Source: Lonepinella koalarum (lineage in GTDB: Bacteria > Pseudomonadota > Gammaproteobacteria > Enterobacterales > Pasteurellaceae). Taken from it: a DNA stretch of 64,000 bases. Made by a program: the position numbers and the translations under genes. How positions within the stretch are numbered: position 1 is the first letter of the stretch; the number at the start of each line of letters is the position of its first letter. Location: contig NZ_CP170642.1 in the NCBI RefSeq assembly GCF_042926695.1, positions 124,001-188,000 on the forward strand, given 5' to 3'. Below are positions 35,879 to 45,284 of this stretch, piece after piece. Below the pieces are notes generated by a model that worked only from the letters and a program-made list of their open reading frames with translations, did not search any database and was not told where the DNA came from.

Positions 35879-36538
35879 TTATTTAATTATTTTTGCACCG
35901 TCTGGTGTACCAATAATAACAGTATTTGCCGCATTTAAAGCAAAAATCCCGTTAGTCACTACACCAGCCACATTGTTTAATTCTTTTTCCATTTCTACTG
36001 GATTCAGAATGTTGAAATTATGTACATCTAAAATCACATTGCCATTATCTGTGATCACATTTTCACGCCATTCTGGCGAGCCTCCTAAGGCGACCAATTT
36101 ACGCGCTACTTGAGAACGTGCCATCGGAATCACTTCTACCGGTAAAGGAAAGGTTGAACCTAACACATCCACTTGTTTTGAACTGTCCACAATACAAATA
36201 AAATTCTTCGCCAATGATGCCACGATTTTTTCACGAGTTAACGCCGCCCCACCGCCTTTAATCATCATTTTTTGTGGATTGATTTCATCCGCACCGTCCA
36301 CATAAATATCTAAGCTCGACACATCATTCGCACTGAATACTTCAATGCCTTGCTTACATAACAATTCTTCTGATGCTTTGGATGCCGCCACGGCACCTTT
36401 AATTTGATCTGCCATGCTGCCAAGTGCATCAATAAAACAATTCACCGTGGAACCGCTACCCACCCCCACGATCATATCAGGTTTCACAAATTGCAACGCC
36501 GCTTGCGCCGCCTGTTTTTTCATTTCGAGTTGATCCAT
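35879..36538 (-). CDS. rpiA: Ribose-5-phosphate isomerase A
   Basis: 219 residues. Interconverts ribose 5-phosphate and ribulose 5-phosphate. The motifs are GVGSGSTVNCFIDAL, VDGADEINPQ (catalytic Asp), KGGGAALTREKI (catalytic Glu and Lys) and FPLPVEVIPMA. Together with serA it forms the rpiA-serA pair found in enterobacteria. Confidence 0.97.
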   Translation of the reverse strand: MDQLEMKKQAAQAALQFVKPDMIVGVGSGSTVNCFIDALGSMADQIKGAVAASKASEELLCKQGIEVFSANDVSSLDIYVDGADEINPQKMMIKGGGAALTREKIVASLAKNFICIVDSSKQVDVLGSTFPLPVEVIPMARSQVARKLVALGGSPEWRENVITDNGNVILDVHNFNILNPVEMEKELNNVAGVVTNGIFALNAANTVIIGTPDGAKIIK

Positions 36539-36651
36539 TTTTAATCCTTAGTTTTTTGTAAAACGATTGTTACACTTTAATACTAAAAAGCGAGATAGAC
36601 AAGCTAATCATACAGGAAATTATTGCATAGCCAGTGATAAAACCATTCATA

Positions 36652-37806
36652 TTAATCAGGCAAAAATAATTCCAATAATTCATTTAAAAACAACTTGCCA
36701 TGTTGGGTGATTTGCCAATGTTCGTGCGTTTCTTGTACATAACCTTGTTTAATTGCAAAATCTATCTGTTTTTGCACCGCACTTTGCACTAGCCCTGTAA
36801 ATTGCTCAAATGCTATTTTAGGCACCGCCTCCAGCAAGCGAAAACGGTTCATAAAAAATTCAAAACTGCGCTCTATTTCTGGTACATTTTTTTCTTCATA
36901 TAAATATTCACCACGCATATAGCCTTTGGGGTGTTTGGTTTTGCTATAACGCAAGATTTCACCTGTGGTAAAACTCATTTTGCCATGCGCGCCACAACCG
37001 ATGGCTAAATAATCGCCGAAACGCCAGTAATTTAAATTATGTTGACATTGAAAATCAGGTTTGGCATACGCAGACGTTTCATATTGTTGATAACCTGCCT
37101 CGGTTAATAATTGATGCCCTTGTTCGAAAATATCCCAAAGTTCATCGTCATCGGGCAAACGCGGCGGGCGATAGGCGAACAGGGTATTGGGTTCAATGGT
37201 GAGCTGATACCAAGATAAATGTGGCGGATTTAAGACAATAGCTTGGCGTAAATCATCTAATGCTTGTGGCAACGTCTGATTCGGCAAACCGTGCATTAAG
37301 TCTAGATTAAAACTGTTCAGTCCGGAATCTTTAGCAAATTGCACCGCGGTTTTGGCTTCTTCAGCGTTGTGAATACGTCCTAACGCTTGTAATTGTTCAT
37401 CATTAAAACTTTGGATTCCCATAGAAATACGTGTTATGCCCGCTTTGACATAGCCCTTAAAACGTTCTGCTTCGGCAGTGCCGGGGTTGGCTTCTAAGGT
37501 GATTTCAATGTTCGGCGAAAAAGGGATCTGTTGTTCAATACCCTGTAATAATTGATGAATACTTTCCGCACCAAATAAACTCGGCGTGCCACCACCGATA
37601 AAAATGGAATGTAAACAACGATCCTGTACGCTGTCTTTCAAGCGATCAAGATCTTGTTGTAAATCGGTTAACAGATGTTGTACATATTCCCTTTCTGGAA
37701 TTTCACCCTTTTGAGCATGGGAATTAAAATCACAATAAGGGCATTTTTGTACACACCAAGGAATATGCACATATAAACTTAATGGCGGGAGGCAAAGTGT
37801 TGTCAT
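36652..37806 (-). CDS. hemW: Heme chaperone HemW (radical SAM)
   Basis: 384 residues. The radical SAM motif is CVQKCPYC with Cys18, Cys22 and Cys25. The sequences FIGGGTPSLF, EANPGTAE and GITRISMGIQSFND are typical of the HemN/HemW group. HemW lacks the N-terminal part of the coproporphyrinogen III oxidase HemN and acts as a heme carrier. Its start overlaps the rdgB stop, as in the E. coli rdgB-hemW pair. An uptake core (36776) is inside. Confidence 0.94.
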   Translation of the reverse strand: MTTLCLPPLSLYVHIPWCVQKCPYCDFNSHAQKGEIPEREYVQHLLTDLQQDLDRLKDSVQDRCLHSIFIGGGTPSLFGAESIHQLLQGIEQQIPFSPNIEITLEANPGTAEAERFKGYVKAGITRISMGIQSFNDEQLQALGRIHNAEEAKTAVQFAKDSGLNSFNLDLMHGLPNQTLPQALDDLRQAIVLNPPHLSWYQLTIEPNTLFAYRPPRLPDDDELWDIFEQGHQLLTEAGYQQYETSAYAKPDFQCQHNLNYWRFGDYLAIGCGAHGKMSFTTGEILRYSKTKHPKGYMRGEYLYEEKNVPEIERSFEFFMNRFRLLEAVPKIAFEQFTGLVQSAVQKQIDFAIKQGYVQETHEHWQITQHGKLFLNELLELFLPD

Positions 37807-38405
37807 TATTTTTGTAATTTTACTTTTAGTACGGCTAAGGCTTTAGCTCGATGGGAGATTTTTTTCTTCTCAGCGGGATCTAATTCCGCAAAAGTACAAT
37901 TTTTTTCTGGGCTAAAAAATAAGCTGTCATAACCAAAACCGTTTGATCCTTTTTCCACAAAACCAATTTGCCCGAAACATTCTCCTTCCGCGATAATGGG
38001 GCTTGGATCGGTTTCGTGTTGTAATAACACAATGCAACTGACGAATTTTGCTTGACGTTGTTCTGCTGGTACATTCGTCAATTTTTGTAATAATTTCTGA
38101 CGATTTAACGCTTCTGCATTTTCACCCTCAGCACCCGCATAACGGGCGGAATATAATCCGGGCTCGCCATTTAATGCGGCAACCACTAATCCGCTATCGT
38201 CAGCAATTGCTGGCAAACCTGAGCGTTTAGCCGCATAACGCGCTTTTAATAAGGCATTTTCCACAAACGTTAATCCTGTCTCTTCTGGGCTTTCAATGCC
38301 TAAATCCGTTTGAGCGATCACTTCAAAGCCCAAATCAGCTAATATATCAGACATCTCTCTCACTTTACCTTGATTACCTGTTGCCAGAACCACTTTATGT
38401 GTCAT
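37806..38405 (-). CDS. rdgB: XTP/dITP pyrophosphatase
   Basis: 199 residues of the Ham1 family. Removes non-canonical purine nucleotides. The motifs are LATGNQGKVREM, ESPEETGLTFVENALLKARYA, ADDSGL and the C-terminal KISHRAKAL. It is translationally coupled to hemW downstream. It is divergent from pyrR, with an uptake core in the gap (38466). Confidence 0.95.
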   Translation of the reverse strand: MTHKVVLATGNQGKVREMSDILADLGFEVIAQTDLGIESPEETGLTFVENALLKARYAAKRSGLPAIADDSGLVVAALNGEPGLYSARYAGAEGENAEALNRQKLLQKLTNVPAEQRQAKFVSCIVLLQHETDPSPIIAEGECFGQIGFVEKGSNGFGYDSLFFSPEKNCTFAELDPAEKKKISHRAKALAVLKVKLQK

Positions 38406-38541
38406 TTTTTCTCCGCTTTCTGTTGATTGGTATATTTTCTGCCTATTATAAAGATTTTTTCATCAAAGTGCGGTCATTTTTGTCTGAATTTTGCTATAGT
38501 AGTACTAATTTAGTTTCTCTGATTGAAAGCAAGGATTTTTT

Positions 38542-39078
38542 ATGGAAAAAATCATCATTGATGAAGACCAGTTTATGCGAACTATTTCTCGCATTTCTCA
38601 TGAAATTATTGAAAAACACGCAGATTTAGATGAGCTTATTATTGTTGGTATTAAACGTCGTGGTTCTGAAATTGCGGAATTGATTAAACGTAAAATTTAT
38701 GATTTAACCCAACAGCAACTCCCTTCGTTTGATTTAGATATTACTTTTTATCGTGATGATTTAGAATATGCTGAACCAAGCCAAATACCCGTGTATAAAG
38801 GGTCTTCTGATTATATTAACATTCAAAATAAAACCGTTATTTTAGTGGATGATGTATTATTCACTGGGCGGACAATTCGGGCTGCGCTGGATGCTTTAGT
38901 CGATTTTGGGCGCGCATCTAAAGTTGAATTAGTCATTCTTGTGGATCGCGGACACCGTGAATTACCGATTCGAGCAGATTATGTCGGTAAGAATGTTCCC
39001 ACCAGTAGAAATGAAAAAGTACAAGTACGAACCATGAAATTTGATCGTTGCTACAATGTGGCTTTGCTGTCACAATAG
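38542..39078 (+). CDS. pyrR: PyrR-type uracil phosphoribosyltransferase/regulator
   Basis: 178 residues. The PRPP-binding loop VILVDDVLFTGRTIRAALDAL, with IVGIKRRGSEIAELI upstream and LVDRGHRELPIRADYVGKN downstream, is diagnostic of PyrR. In Bacillus PyrR binds pyr mRNA and controls attenuation; in Pasteurellaceae the regulatory role is less clear and it may act mainly as a UPRTase. No pyr gene or anti-antiterminator is seen beside it. Confidence 0.93.
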   Translation: MEKIIIDEDQFMRTISRISHEIIEKHADLDELIIVGIKRRGSEIAELIKRKIYDLTQQQLPSFDLDITFYRDDLEYAEPSQIPVYKGSSDYINIQNKTVILVDDVLFTGRTIRAALDALVDFGRASKVELVILVDRGHRELPIRADYVGKNVPTSRNEKVQVRTMKFDRCYNVALLSQ

Positions 39079-39150
39079 CGATAGTGGAACTTTTTACCTA
39101 GTCTGCAATCTAACAGGTTGTATTTAATTAACTTTTATTAACGGATAAAT

Positions 39151-40098
39151 ATGAAATTTCATTCTTTAAAATCAATTTTCTTCATTGCGATCAGTGCATT
39201 AGCTATATCAATTAATGTACAAGCCGTTGAACAAGTGGTGGCGACCGTGGACGGTACGCCCATTTTAGAAAGCCAACTAAAACAGGCATTAGGTGGTAAG
39301 GCGAATACGGAAAGTAACCGAACTAAAGCATTAGATAGTATTATTGATGATATGTTGGTGCAAAAAGCGATTAAAGAATCTGGCGTAAAAGTTAACCAAG
39401 CTCATGTGGATCAAATTGTACGTAATATTGCTGCTCAAAATGGTTTAACTTATGGTCAATTATTAGATGTCTTAGATTATCAAGGTATTTCATTACAACA
39501 ATTCCGTAATAACATTGCCAATCAAATTTTGATGTCAGAAGTGCGTAATCGTAGTATTGGTAAATATATTGATATTAGCCGTGAACAGGTAGAAGCCTTG
39601 AGCCATCAAATGTGGGAACAAGCGAAAAATAGCGGTAATCAACAAGCCTTGACCGCTACTCATTATAAAGTGCGTCATATTTTATTAAAGTTAAACCCAT
39701 TATTAAATGATGATCAAGCCAAAGCAGAATTAAGCAAAGTTCGAGCCGATATTACGTCGGGTAAAACCACTTTTGCAAAGGCGGCTAAAGATTATTCAAA
39801 AGACTATTTATCGGGTGCTAATGGCGGTGATTTAGGCTTTGCTCCAGCTGATAATTATGTGCCTGAATTCGCTAAACAAATCGTTAATGCTAAAAAAGGC
39901 ACTATCACCGCACCGTTTAAAACGGAATTTGGTTGGCATATTTTAGAAGTAACTGATACTAAACAAGGTGAAGCTAGCGAAAACACGTTCCACCAAAAAG
40001 CATATGAAACTTTGGTGAATCAGCAATTACAAGAAGAATCTAAAGACTGGGTAAAAGCCTTGCGTAAAGGGGCGGATATTCGATATCTTGTTAAATAA
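39151..40098 (+). CDS. surA: Periplasmic chaperone/peptidyl-prolyl isomerase SurA
   Basis: 315 residues with a signal peptide (basic MKFHSLKS, hydrophobic core, cut near NVQA-VEQ). The N-terminal SurA core (about 26-165) is followed by one parvulin domain: HYKVRHILLKLNPLL, FAKAAKDYSKDYLSGANGGDLGF and FGWHILEV. E. coli SurA has two parvulin domains in about 428 residues; this short, single-domain form is usual in Haemophilus relatives. It helps outer membrane proteins fold. The gene precedes ksgA, as in E. coli, but pdxA is not between them. Confidence 0.92.
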   Translation: MKFHSLKSIFFIAISALAISINVQAVEQVVATVDGTPILESQLKQALGGKANTESNRTKALDSIIDDMLVQKAIKESGVKVNQAHVDQIVRNIAAQNGLTYGQLLDVLDYQGISLQQFRNNIANQILMSEVRNRSIGKYIDISREQVEALSHQMWEQAKNSGNQQALTATHYKVRHILLKLNPLLNDDQAKAELSKVRADITSGKTTFAKAAKDYSKDYLSGANGGDLGFAPADNYVPEFAKQIVNAKKGTITAPFKTEFGWHILEVTDTKQGEASENTFHQKAYETLVNQQLQEESKDWVKALRKGADIRYLVK

Positions 40099-40160
40099 CT
40101 CATTTTCTCAGGTGGGCGATCGCCCACCTTTTTATTTTTATCTTACATAATACAGACAGC

Positions 40161-41021
40161 ATGAATTCAAAACGACATTTAGGACATACTGCACGAAAAC
40201 GTTTCGGGCAAAACTTTTTACATGATGACAATGTCATTCAAGGCATTGTATCCGCTATTTATCCGCAAAAAGAGCAATATTTAGTAGAAATTGGACCAGG
40301 CTTAGGGGCATTAACCGAACCTGTCGGTGAACAAGTGGAACAGTTAACCGTGATCGAATTAGACCGCGATCTGGCAGAACGCTTACGTCATCATCCTTTT
40401 TTACATCAAAAGTTAAAGGTGATTGAAACCGATGCCATGCAATTTGATTTTGGCAAACTTTATAATGATGAAAACCTAGCGGAAAAAGGACAAAAATTGC
40501 GGGTATTTGGTAATTTACCCTACAATATTTCGACGCCATTAATGTTCCATTTATTCAAATTCCACGACAAAATCCAAGACATGCACTTTATGTTGCAAAA
40601 AGAAGTGGTCAAACGCCTGTGTGCTGCCCCGAATAGCAAGGCTTATGGACGGCTGACGATTATGGCACAATATTTTTGCCAAGTGATGCCGGTGTTAGAA
40701 GTCCCGCCAACGGCATTTAAGCCCGCACCGAAAGTAGATTCTGCAGTGGTTCGGTTAATTCCCCATCAGAATTTGCCACATCCAGTGAAAGATCTGTACT
40801 GGTTAAATCGTGTAACTAGTCAAGCCTTTAATCAACGCCGTAAGACCTTGCGTAATGCCTTATCAACGCTATTTTCTGCAGAAAATCTCACCGCACTGGG
40901 GGTGGATTTAAATGCTCGTGCAGAAAATTTGAGTATTGCGGATTATGCCAGATTAGCCAACTGGTTATATGATAATCCACTGGTAGAAAGTAAGACGGAA
41001 ATTTCCGATCTTGATGATTAA
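40161..41021 (+). CDS. rsmA: 16S rRNA dimethyladenosine transferase
   Basis: 286 residues (KsgA). Dimethylates A1518 and A1519 in helix 45 of 16S. Substrate-facing RKRFGQNFLHD, SAM motif VEIGPGLGALTEP, and catalytic NLPYNIS are all present. It is followed 14 bp later by apaH; the usual apaG between them is missing. Confidence 0.97.
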   Translation: MNSKRHLGHTARKRFGQNFLHDDNVIQGIVSAIYPQKEQYLVEIGPGLGALTEPVGEQVEQLTVIELDRDLAERLRHHPFLHQKLKVIETDAMQFDFGKLYNDENLAEKGQKLRVFGNLPYNISTPLMFHLFKFHDKIQDMHFMLQKEVVKRLCAAPNSKAYGRLTIMAQYFCQVMPVLEVPPTAFKPAPKVDSAVVRLIPHQNLPHPVKDLYWLNRVTSQAFNQRRKTLRNALSTLFSAENLTALGVDLNARAENLSIADYARLANWLYDNPLVESKTEISDLDD

Positions 41022-41035
41022 AACAAGGAGCGTAG

Positions 41036-41860
41036 ATGTCAACTTACCTTGTCGGCGACCTACACGGTTGCTATGATGAATTGCAACTTTTGTTGCAACA
41101 GGCTCAATTTGATGCCACACAAGATGAACTTTATTTCACCGGTGATCTGGTTGCGCGTGGCGATAACTCCCTAGAATGTTTACGTTTTGCTAAATCTTTA
41201 GGGCAACGTGGTCATACCGTGTTAGGTAATCACGATTTACATTTACTTTCCACCGCACTGGGCATTAAAAAAGTTAAAGCTCGAGACAAAGTGGATGCCA
41301 TTTTTGCGGCACCTGATTTTTCTGAATTAATGGATTGGCTGCGCCAGCAGCCCTTATTTATTCACCATGAAAAACTGAATTTTACCCTCGTTCACGCAGG
41401 TATTTCGCCTGACTGGGATTTAAGCACCGCTCAACAATGTGCCAAAGAAGTGGAAGCAGTTTTACAATCCGACCATTACGCGGATTTACTCAAACAAATG
41501 TATGATGGCAATCCTGATCGTTGGTCGCCTGAATTAACAGGTATTGATCGGTTACGTTACATTATTAATGTATTTACTCGGATGCGTTTTTGCTATGCGG
41601 ATCATCGGTTGGATTTCGATTGTAAAGTACCGTTAGATCAAGCACCTACTGAATTAATGGCGTGGTATCAATGCGATAATCCATTATTTCAAACTGAAAA
41701 TATTATTTTTGGCCATTGGGCAAGCCTTGTGGATACACCGACACCGAGTAATATTTATGCTTTAGATACAGGCTGTGCATGGGGTAATCGAATGACATTG
41801 TTACGTTGGGAAGATAAACGGTATTTTGTACAGCCGAGTTTGAATGCCACAACTGACTAG
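41036..41860 (+). CDS. apaH: Diadenosine tetraphosphatase
   Basis: 274 residues, metallophosphoesterase. Splits Ap4A into two ADP. The metal-binding motifs GDLHGCYDEL, GDLVARGDNSLE and LGNHDLHLL are present, and FGHWASL comes late. AACAAGGAG lies ahead of the ATG. It ends at a bidirectional uptake-sequence terminator shared with folB. Confidence 0.96.
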   Translation: MSTYLVGDLHGCYDELQLLLQQAQFDATQDELYFTGDLVARGDNSLECLRFAKSLGQRGHTVLGNHDLHLLSTALGIKKVKARDKVDAIFAAPDFSELMDWLRQQPLFIHHEKLNFTLVHAGISPDWDLSTAQQCAKEVEAVLQSDHYADLLKQMYDGNPDRWSPELTGIDRLRYIINVFTRMRFCYADHRLDFDCKVPLDQAPTELMAWYQCDNPLFQTENIIFGHWASLVDTPTPSNIYALDTGCAWGNRMTLLRWEDKRYFVQPSLNATTD

Positions 41861-41870
41861 AAATTAACGA

Positions 41871-41907
41871 AAGTGCGGTGAAAATTTTTATTTTTCACCG
41901 CACCTTT
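41871..41907. terminator. Bidirectional terminator from an inverted uptake-sequence pair (apaH/folB)
   Basis: AAGTGCGGTGAAAA (41871-41884) pairs with TTTTCACCGCACCTT, closing on an AT loop and followed by T residues. One arm is an exact uptake core, the other has one change. Confidence 0.8.
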
Positions 41908-42264
41908 TTAATGAAAATGTCTTTCCACAATCACCCCAACCGAACTTGCTTGAGCGACCGCTTTTGGTTTATGCAATTCAATACGTAAAGCTTTAATACC
42001 ATATTGTTGTTGCAATAAATCGGCGACTTTATAAGCCACGGTTTCCACTAATTTAAACGGCTGACTTTCTACAAAGTCTAAGACTTTCTGCGAAATTTCA
42101 GCATAGTTTAGACAATATTGCAGATTTTCCGTTTCTACCGCTTGACTAAAATCCCAATCCATTTCAATATTAAAAATCAGCTTTTGTTTAATCGTATGTT
42201 CCCACTCATAAGCCCCAATACTGGCAAAGGCGGTAAGTTCGTGGATAAACACTTTATCTGTCAT
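41908..42264 (-). CDS. folB: Dihydroneopterin aldolase
   Basis: 118 residues. Cleaves dihydroneopterin to hydroxymethyl-dihydropterin in folate synthesis. FASIGAYEWEHTIKQKL holds the Glu and Tyr of the active site region, NYAEISQKVLDF and the Lys of HKPKAVAQASSVGV follow. Ordinary length. It stands alone, downstream of the thi operon on the same strand. Confidence 0.95.
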   Translation of the reverse strand: MTDKVFIHELTAFASIGAYEWEHTIKQKLIFNIEMDWDFSQAVETENLQYCLNYAEISQKVLDFVESQPFKLVETVAYKVADLLQQQYGIKALRIELHKPKAVAQASSVGVIVERHFH

Positions 42265-42316
42265 ACCAATGTCCTGATTAATTGATTAGACTAAATATAG
42301 CATATGTAGTCTAAGT

Positions 42317-42982
42317 TTACTTTAATTTTTCCACTACATCTGCAATATTTTCTGCTTGCGTAATCGCGGAGATCACCGCGACACCGTCAGCACCTAATTG
42401 CTTTAATTGAGAGGCATTATATTGATTCACTCCACCAATCACCACAAAAGGCTTGTTAAGTTGTTCATGTTTTAGACGAGAGAGAAACTCAATGCCTAAG
42501 GCTGGAGAATGATCGGATTTAGAAGGGGTTGGAAAAATTGGACCAACACCAATGTAATCAATATCAGCTTGTTGTTGAGCAGCCAAAATTTGAGCTAAAT
42601 TATTGGTTGATAAACCGATAATTAGTTTGTGTTCCGTCTGCTTTAATACTTGTGAAATGGTCATATCACTTTGTCCAACATGAATGCCATCTGCACCAAT
42701 TTCCATTGCTAATGCCACATCATCATTGATAATTAATGGCACATGATATTGATGACAAAGGGAAAGGCACTGCTTCGCTAGTTGTTTTTGCTGGTCAGGT
42801 TGATTTTCCAGAGAGTTTTTCCCTTTATCACGAAATTGAAAGCAAGTAATGCCAGCTTGCAACGCTTGTTGCAAAATATCAAGCAGATTTCGCGCAGGAT
42901 CACCGCTTAAATGCTGGCAATCTTGTGTGCCAGCAATAAAATAAACGGATAGCATCTGTTGGATTTTTTGCTTATTTTTCAT
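42317..42982 (-). CDS. thiE: Thiamine-phosphate synthase
   Basis: 221 residues from the ATG at 42982, which overlaps the thiD stop by 11 bp (ATGAAAAATAA); a longer in-frame version would run 52 bp into thiD. Joins HMP-PP and HET-P. The motifs are FQFRDKGKNSL, LIINDDVALAMEIGADGIHVGQSDM, IGLSTNN, DYIGVGPIFPTPSKSDH and VVIGGVN. Last gene of thiMDE under a TPP riboswitch. Confidence 0.94.
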   Translation of the reverse strand: MKNKQKIQQMLSVYFIAGTQDCQHLSGDPARNLLDILQQALQAGITCFQFRDKGKNSLENQPDQQKQLAKQCLSLCHQYHVPLIINDDVALAMEIGADGIHVGQSDMTISQVLKQTEHKLIIGLSTNNLAQILAAQQQADIDYIGVGPIFPTPSKSDHSPALGIEFLSRLKHEQLNKPFVVIGGVNQYNASQLKQLGADGVAVISAITQAENIADVVEKLK

Positions 42983-43787
42983 CTTGATACGCCCAATGGT
43001 TAGTCGGTCCGTGTCCGTGACCAAGATTTAACGGATTGCTAATCGCCGCCGTGATATAGGCTTTGGCCGTGCGAATGGCTTGTTCAACGCTATTACCTTT
43101 GGCAAGTTCGGCGGTGATGCAAGCGGAGAACGTGCAACCTGTGCCGTGGGTTTGGTTAGTTGGGAAACGTTCGGCTTGCAAGGTGAATTGTGCTGTTGGG
43201 GTGAAAACCCAGTCTAAACAGACCGCGCTTTGTGAATTGCCGCTATGTCCGCCTTTAATCACCACGGTTTCCACGCCCCATTGTTGCAATAAGCGAGCCG
43301 CTCGTTCCGCACTCGTATCATCTACTACCTTAATTCCCGTTAAGGCTTCCGCTTCAGGTAAATTCGGCGTAATCACCGTGGCTTTGGGTAAAATATACTG
43401 CTTCAACGCCACCACCGCATCTTGTTGCAACAAAGACGCTCCGCCTTTGGCGATCATTACAGGGTCTAACACGATTTGTGGAAACCGATATTGTTCCAAA
43501 TTTTCTGCTACACATTGAATAATGTCTGAATTACCTAGCATGCCAATTTTTACCGCTTGAATATCAAAATCTTCTGCTATGGCTTTGATTTGGGCGGAAA
43601 TAGTAGCAAGGGGAATGGGGGCAATATCAAATACGCCCAAGGTATTTTGAGCGGTCACCGCTGTAATCGCCACCGTGCCAAACACACCCCGCATTTGAAA
43701 GGTTTTTAAATCCGCTTGAATACCCGCTCCACCACCGCTATCGGAGCCTGCAATGGTTAAGGTTTGTGGAATATTAGACATACTCAA
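42972..43787 (-). CDS. thiD: Hydroxymethylpyrimidine/phosphomethylpyrimidine kinase
   Basis: 271 residues, ribokinase fold. IAGSDSGGGAGIQADLKTF at the N-terminus and the catalytic GTGCTFSACI near residue 213 mark ThiD. It phosphorylates HMP twice to HMP-PP. It overlaps thiM by 14 bp and thiE by 11 bp. No extra TenA domain is attached. Confidence 0.95.
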   Translation of the reverse strand: MSMSNIPQTLTIAGSDSGGGAGIQADLKTFQMRGVFGTVAITAVTAQNTLGVFDIAPIPLATISAQIKAIAEDFDIQAVKIGMLGNSDIIQCVAENLEQYRFPQIVLDPVMIAKGGASLLQQDAVVALKQYILPKATVITPNLPEAEALTGIKVVDDTSAERAARLLQQWGVETVVIKGGHSGNSQSAVCLDWVFTPTAQFTLQAERFPTNQTHGTGCTFSACITAELAKGNSVEQAIRTAKAYITAAISNPLNLGHGHGPTNHWAYQDEK

Positions 43788-44571
43788 TCCTCGCTAATTG
43801 GTTAATTTTTTCACTGGTTAAATCGGCTAATTGGTTGATAAATTGTACGGCAAAACTGCCTAATTGATTGTTTAATCCTTGAGCGGCGAGTTCACCTGCC
43901 ACAGCAAAACCCGTGCCGGCTTCTAGGCAAGCATGAAATTCATCACCTTTTTCTGCCACGCCAAGAAATGCACCTACGGTAGCTCCAAGCAAACAACCAG
44001 ATCCGGTAATTTTAGGTAAAAGCGTTGTGCCGTTATAGATTTTGGCGACCTGTTTGCCATCGCTGATATAATCAATTTCACCGCTAATAGCGACGCAACA
44101 TTGATATTTTTGTGCAGTAATGCGTGCAATTTCAGCAATATCACCGTTACCACGACCTGCGTCAACGCCTTTTACTTGCCATGCTACACCTGCTAAAAAT
44201 GCTACTTCGCTCACATTACCACGAATGGCAGAAATGTTGACTTTATCTAAAATTTTCTTTACTGTTGTGCGACGATAGGCTGTTGCTCCTGCACCAACAG
44301 GATCTAACACTACGGGTACACCGTGCTGATTGGCGGCTTGCCCTGCAATAATCATAGCGTCTACATCAAAATCATGAATGGTACCAATATTGAGTAAAAG
44401 TGCGTTGGAAAATTGTTGAATTTCTGCCGCTTCTTCCGACATAGTAGACATAAACGGGGAAGCACCGAGTGCCAGTAATCCATTGGCAGAAAAATTAGTC
44501 ACTACAATATTGGTCATACAATGTACCAGCGGATTGCATTCACGGATAAGATCTAAATATCTGAATTGCAT
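43774..44571 (-). CDS. thiM: Hydroxyethylthiazole kinase
   Basis: 265 residues from the ATG at 44571 (MQFRYLDLIRECNPLVHCM), with AAAGGAAA before it. A longer frame exists upstream, but it reads through the TPP riboswitch and is rejected. Motifs: NPLVHCMTNIVVTNFSANGLLALGASPFM, LDPVGAGATAYR, and KITGSGCLLGATVGAF with the catalytic Cys region. It salvages thiazole. With ThiD and ThiE it makes a salvage set; the de novo genes thiC, thiG and thiH are not here. Confidence 0.95.
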   Translation of the reverse strand: MQFRYLDLIRECNPLVHCMTNIVVTNFSANGLLALGASPFMSTMSEEAAEIQQFSNALLLNIGTIHDFDVDAMIIAGQAANQHGVPVVLDPVGAGATAYRRTTVKKILDKVNISAIRGNVSEVAFLAGVAWQVKGVDAGRGNGDIAEIARITAQKYQCCVAISGEIDYISDGKQVAKIYNGTTLLPKITGSGCLLGATVGAFLGVAEKGDEFHACLEAGTGFAVAGELAAQGLNNQLGSFAVQFINQLADLTSEKINQLARIEYV

Positions 44572-44647
44572 AGAATTTCCTTTGTAGATTATTAAAAGAA
44601 AAGATACGCAATAATGGTTGGAAAGGATAAATCGATAGTAAAGATAG

Positions 44648-44728
44648 TTCCCTACGCCAGTATTAGCTGTATCAGGTTTTACGGGTATTTTCTCAGCCAT
44701 CATTCTGTTTAGGAAAGAAGCACCCCGA
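44648..44728 (-). promoter_or_regulatory. TPP riboswitch (THI element) of thiMDE
   Basis: Read on the minus strand: TCGGGGTGC, then GATGGCTGAGAAAATACCC, then ACCTGATACAGCTAATACTGG and CGTAGGGAA, which are the conserved P2/P4 segments of the thi-box in order. It ends 77 nt before the thiM start. TATATAGT just upstream may be the -10. It should repress thiMDE when TPP is plentiful. Confidence 0.93.
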
Positions 44729-44770
44729 CTATATAGAGTAGTTTAGAACGGTTTTTATTTTAAAACAAGA

Positions 44771-45262
44771 TCATTTTCTCGCTAAAATTAAAAACCGCAA
44801 AGCATAAATATTTTGTTCATCTTTAGGACGTGTTTCTTCAAATTCAATTTTCCACTCATCCCAGTTGATTGCAGGAAAAAATGTATCACCCTCTAATTCC
44901 GTTTGAATTTGGGTAAAATAAAGTTTATCAGCTTGAGACAGATATTGCTTAAATAATTGACCACCACCGATGAGCATAATTTCCAGATTTTCTGGTAAAT
45001 CTTTGATAAATTCCACCGCACTTTCAAGGCTATTTTTCCAAATTACCCCATTAAATTCAAAGGGTTGGCGAGAAAGTACAATATTGGTACGTTTGGGTAA
45101 AGGGCGACCGATACTTTCAAAAGTTTTCCGCCCCATAACCACAGCTTTACCTTGCGTATTCTGGCGAAACCACGCTAAATCCGCGGGTAAGTGCCACGGC
45201 ATTTGATTATCTTTACCAATGACCCAATTTTGGGTTGCAGCAACAATTAAACTTAAACGCAT
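44771..45262 (-). CDS. folA: Dihydrofolate reductase
   Basis: 163 residues. Reduces dihydrofolate with NADPH. ATQNWVIGKDNQMPWHLPADLAWF contains the Trp and acidic active-site residues, with Asp replacing nothing unusual; VVMGRKTFESIG and IMLIGGGQLFKQYL bind NADPH. It is close to the trimethoprim-sensitive chromosomal type. An uptake core (45015) lies inside. It is just upstream of the thi riboswitch on the same strand; whether transcripts read through is unknown. Confidence 0.96.
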   Translation of the reverse strand: MRLSLIVAATQNWVIGKDNQMPWHLPADLAWFRQNTQGKAVVMGRKTFESIGRPLPKRTNIVLSRQPFEFNGVIWKNSLESAVEFIKDLPENLEIMLIGGGQLFKQYLSQADKLYFTQIQTELEGDTFFPAINWDEWKIEFEETRPKDEQNIYALRFLILARK

Positions 45263-45284
45263 TGCTTATATATCTCTTATTTTT

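Noticed and set aside
43063..43518. 151-codon open frame antisense to thiD
   Set aside because: Lies wholly over a certain gene; the translation matches nothing and has no start signal.
44572..44703. N-terminal extension of ThiM
   Set aside because: It runs into the TPP riboswitch; the start at 44571 fits the family and has a ribosome site.
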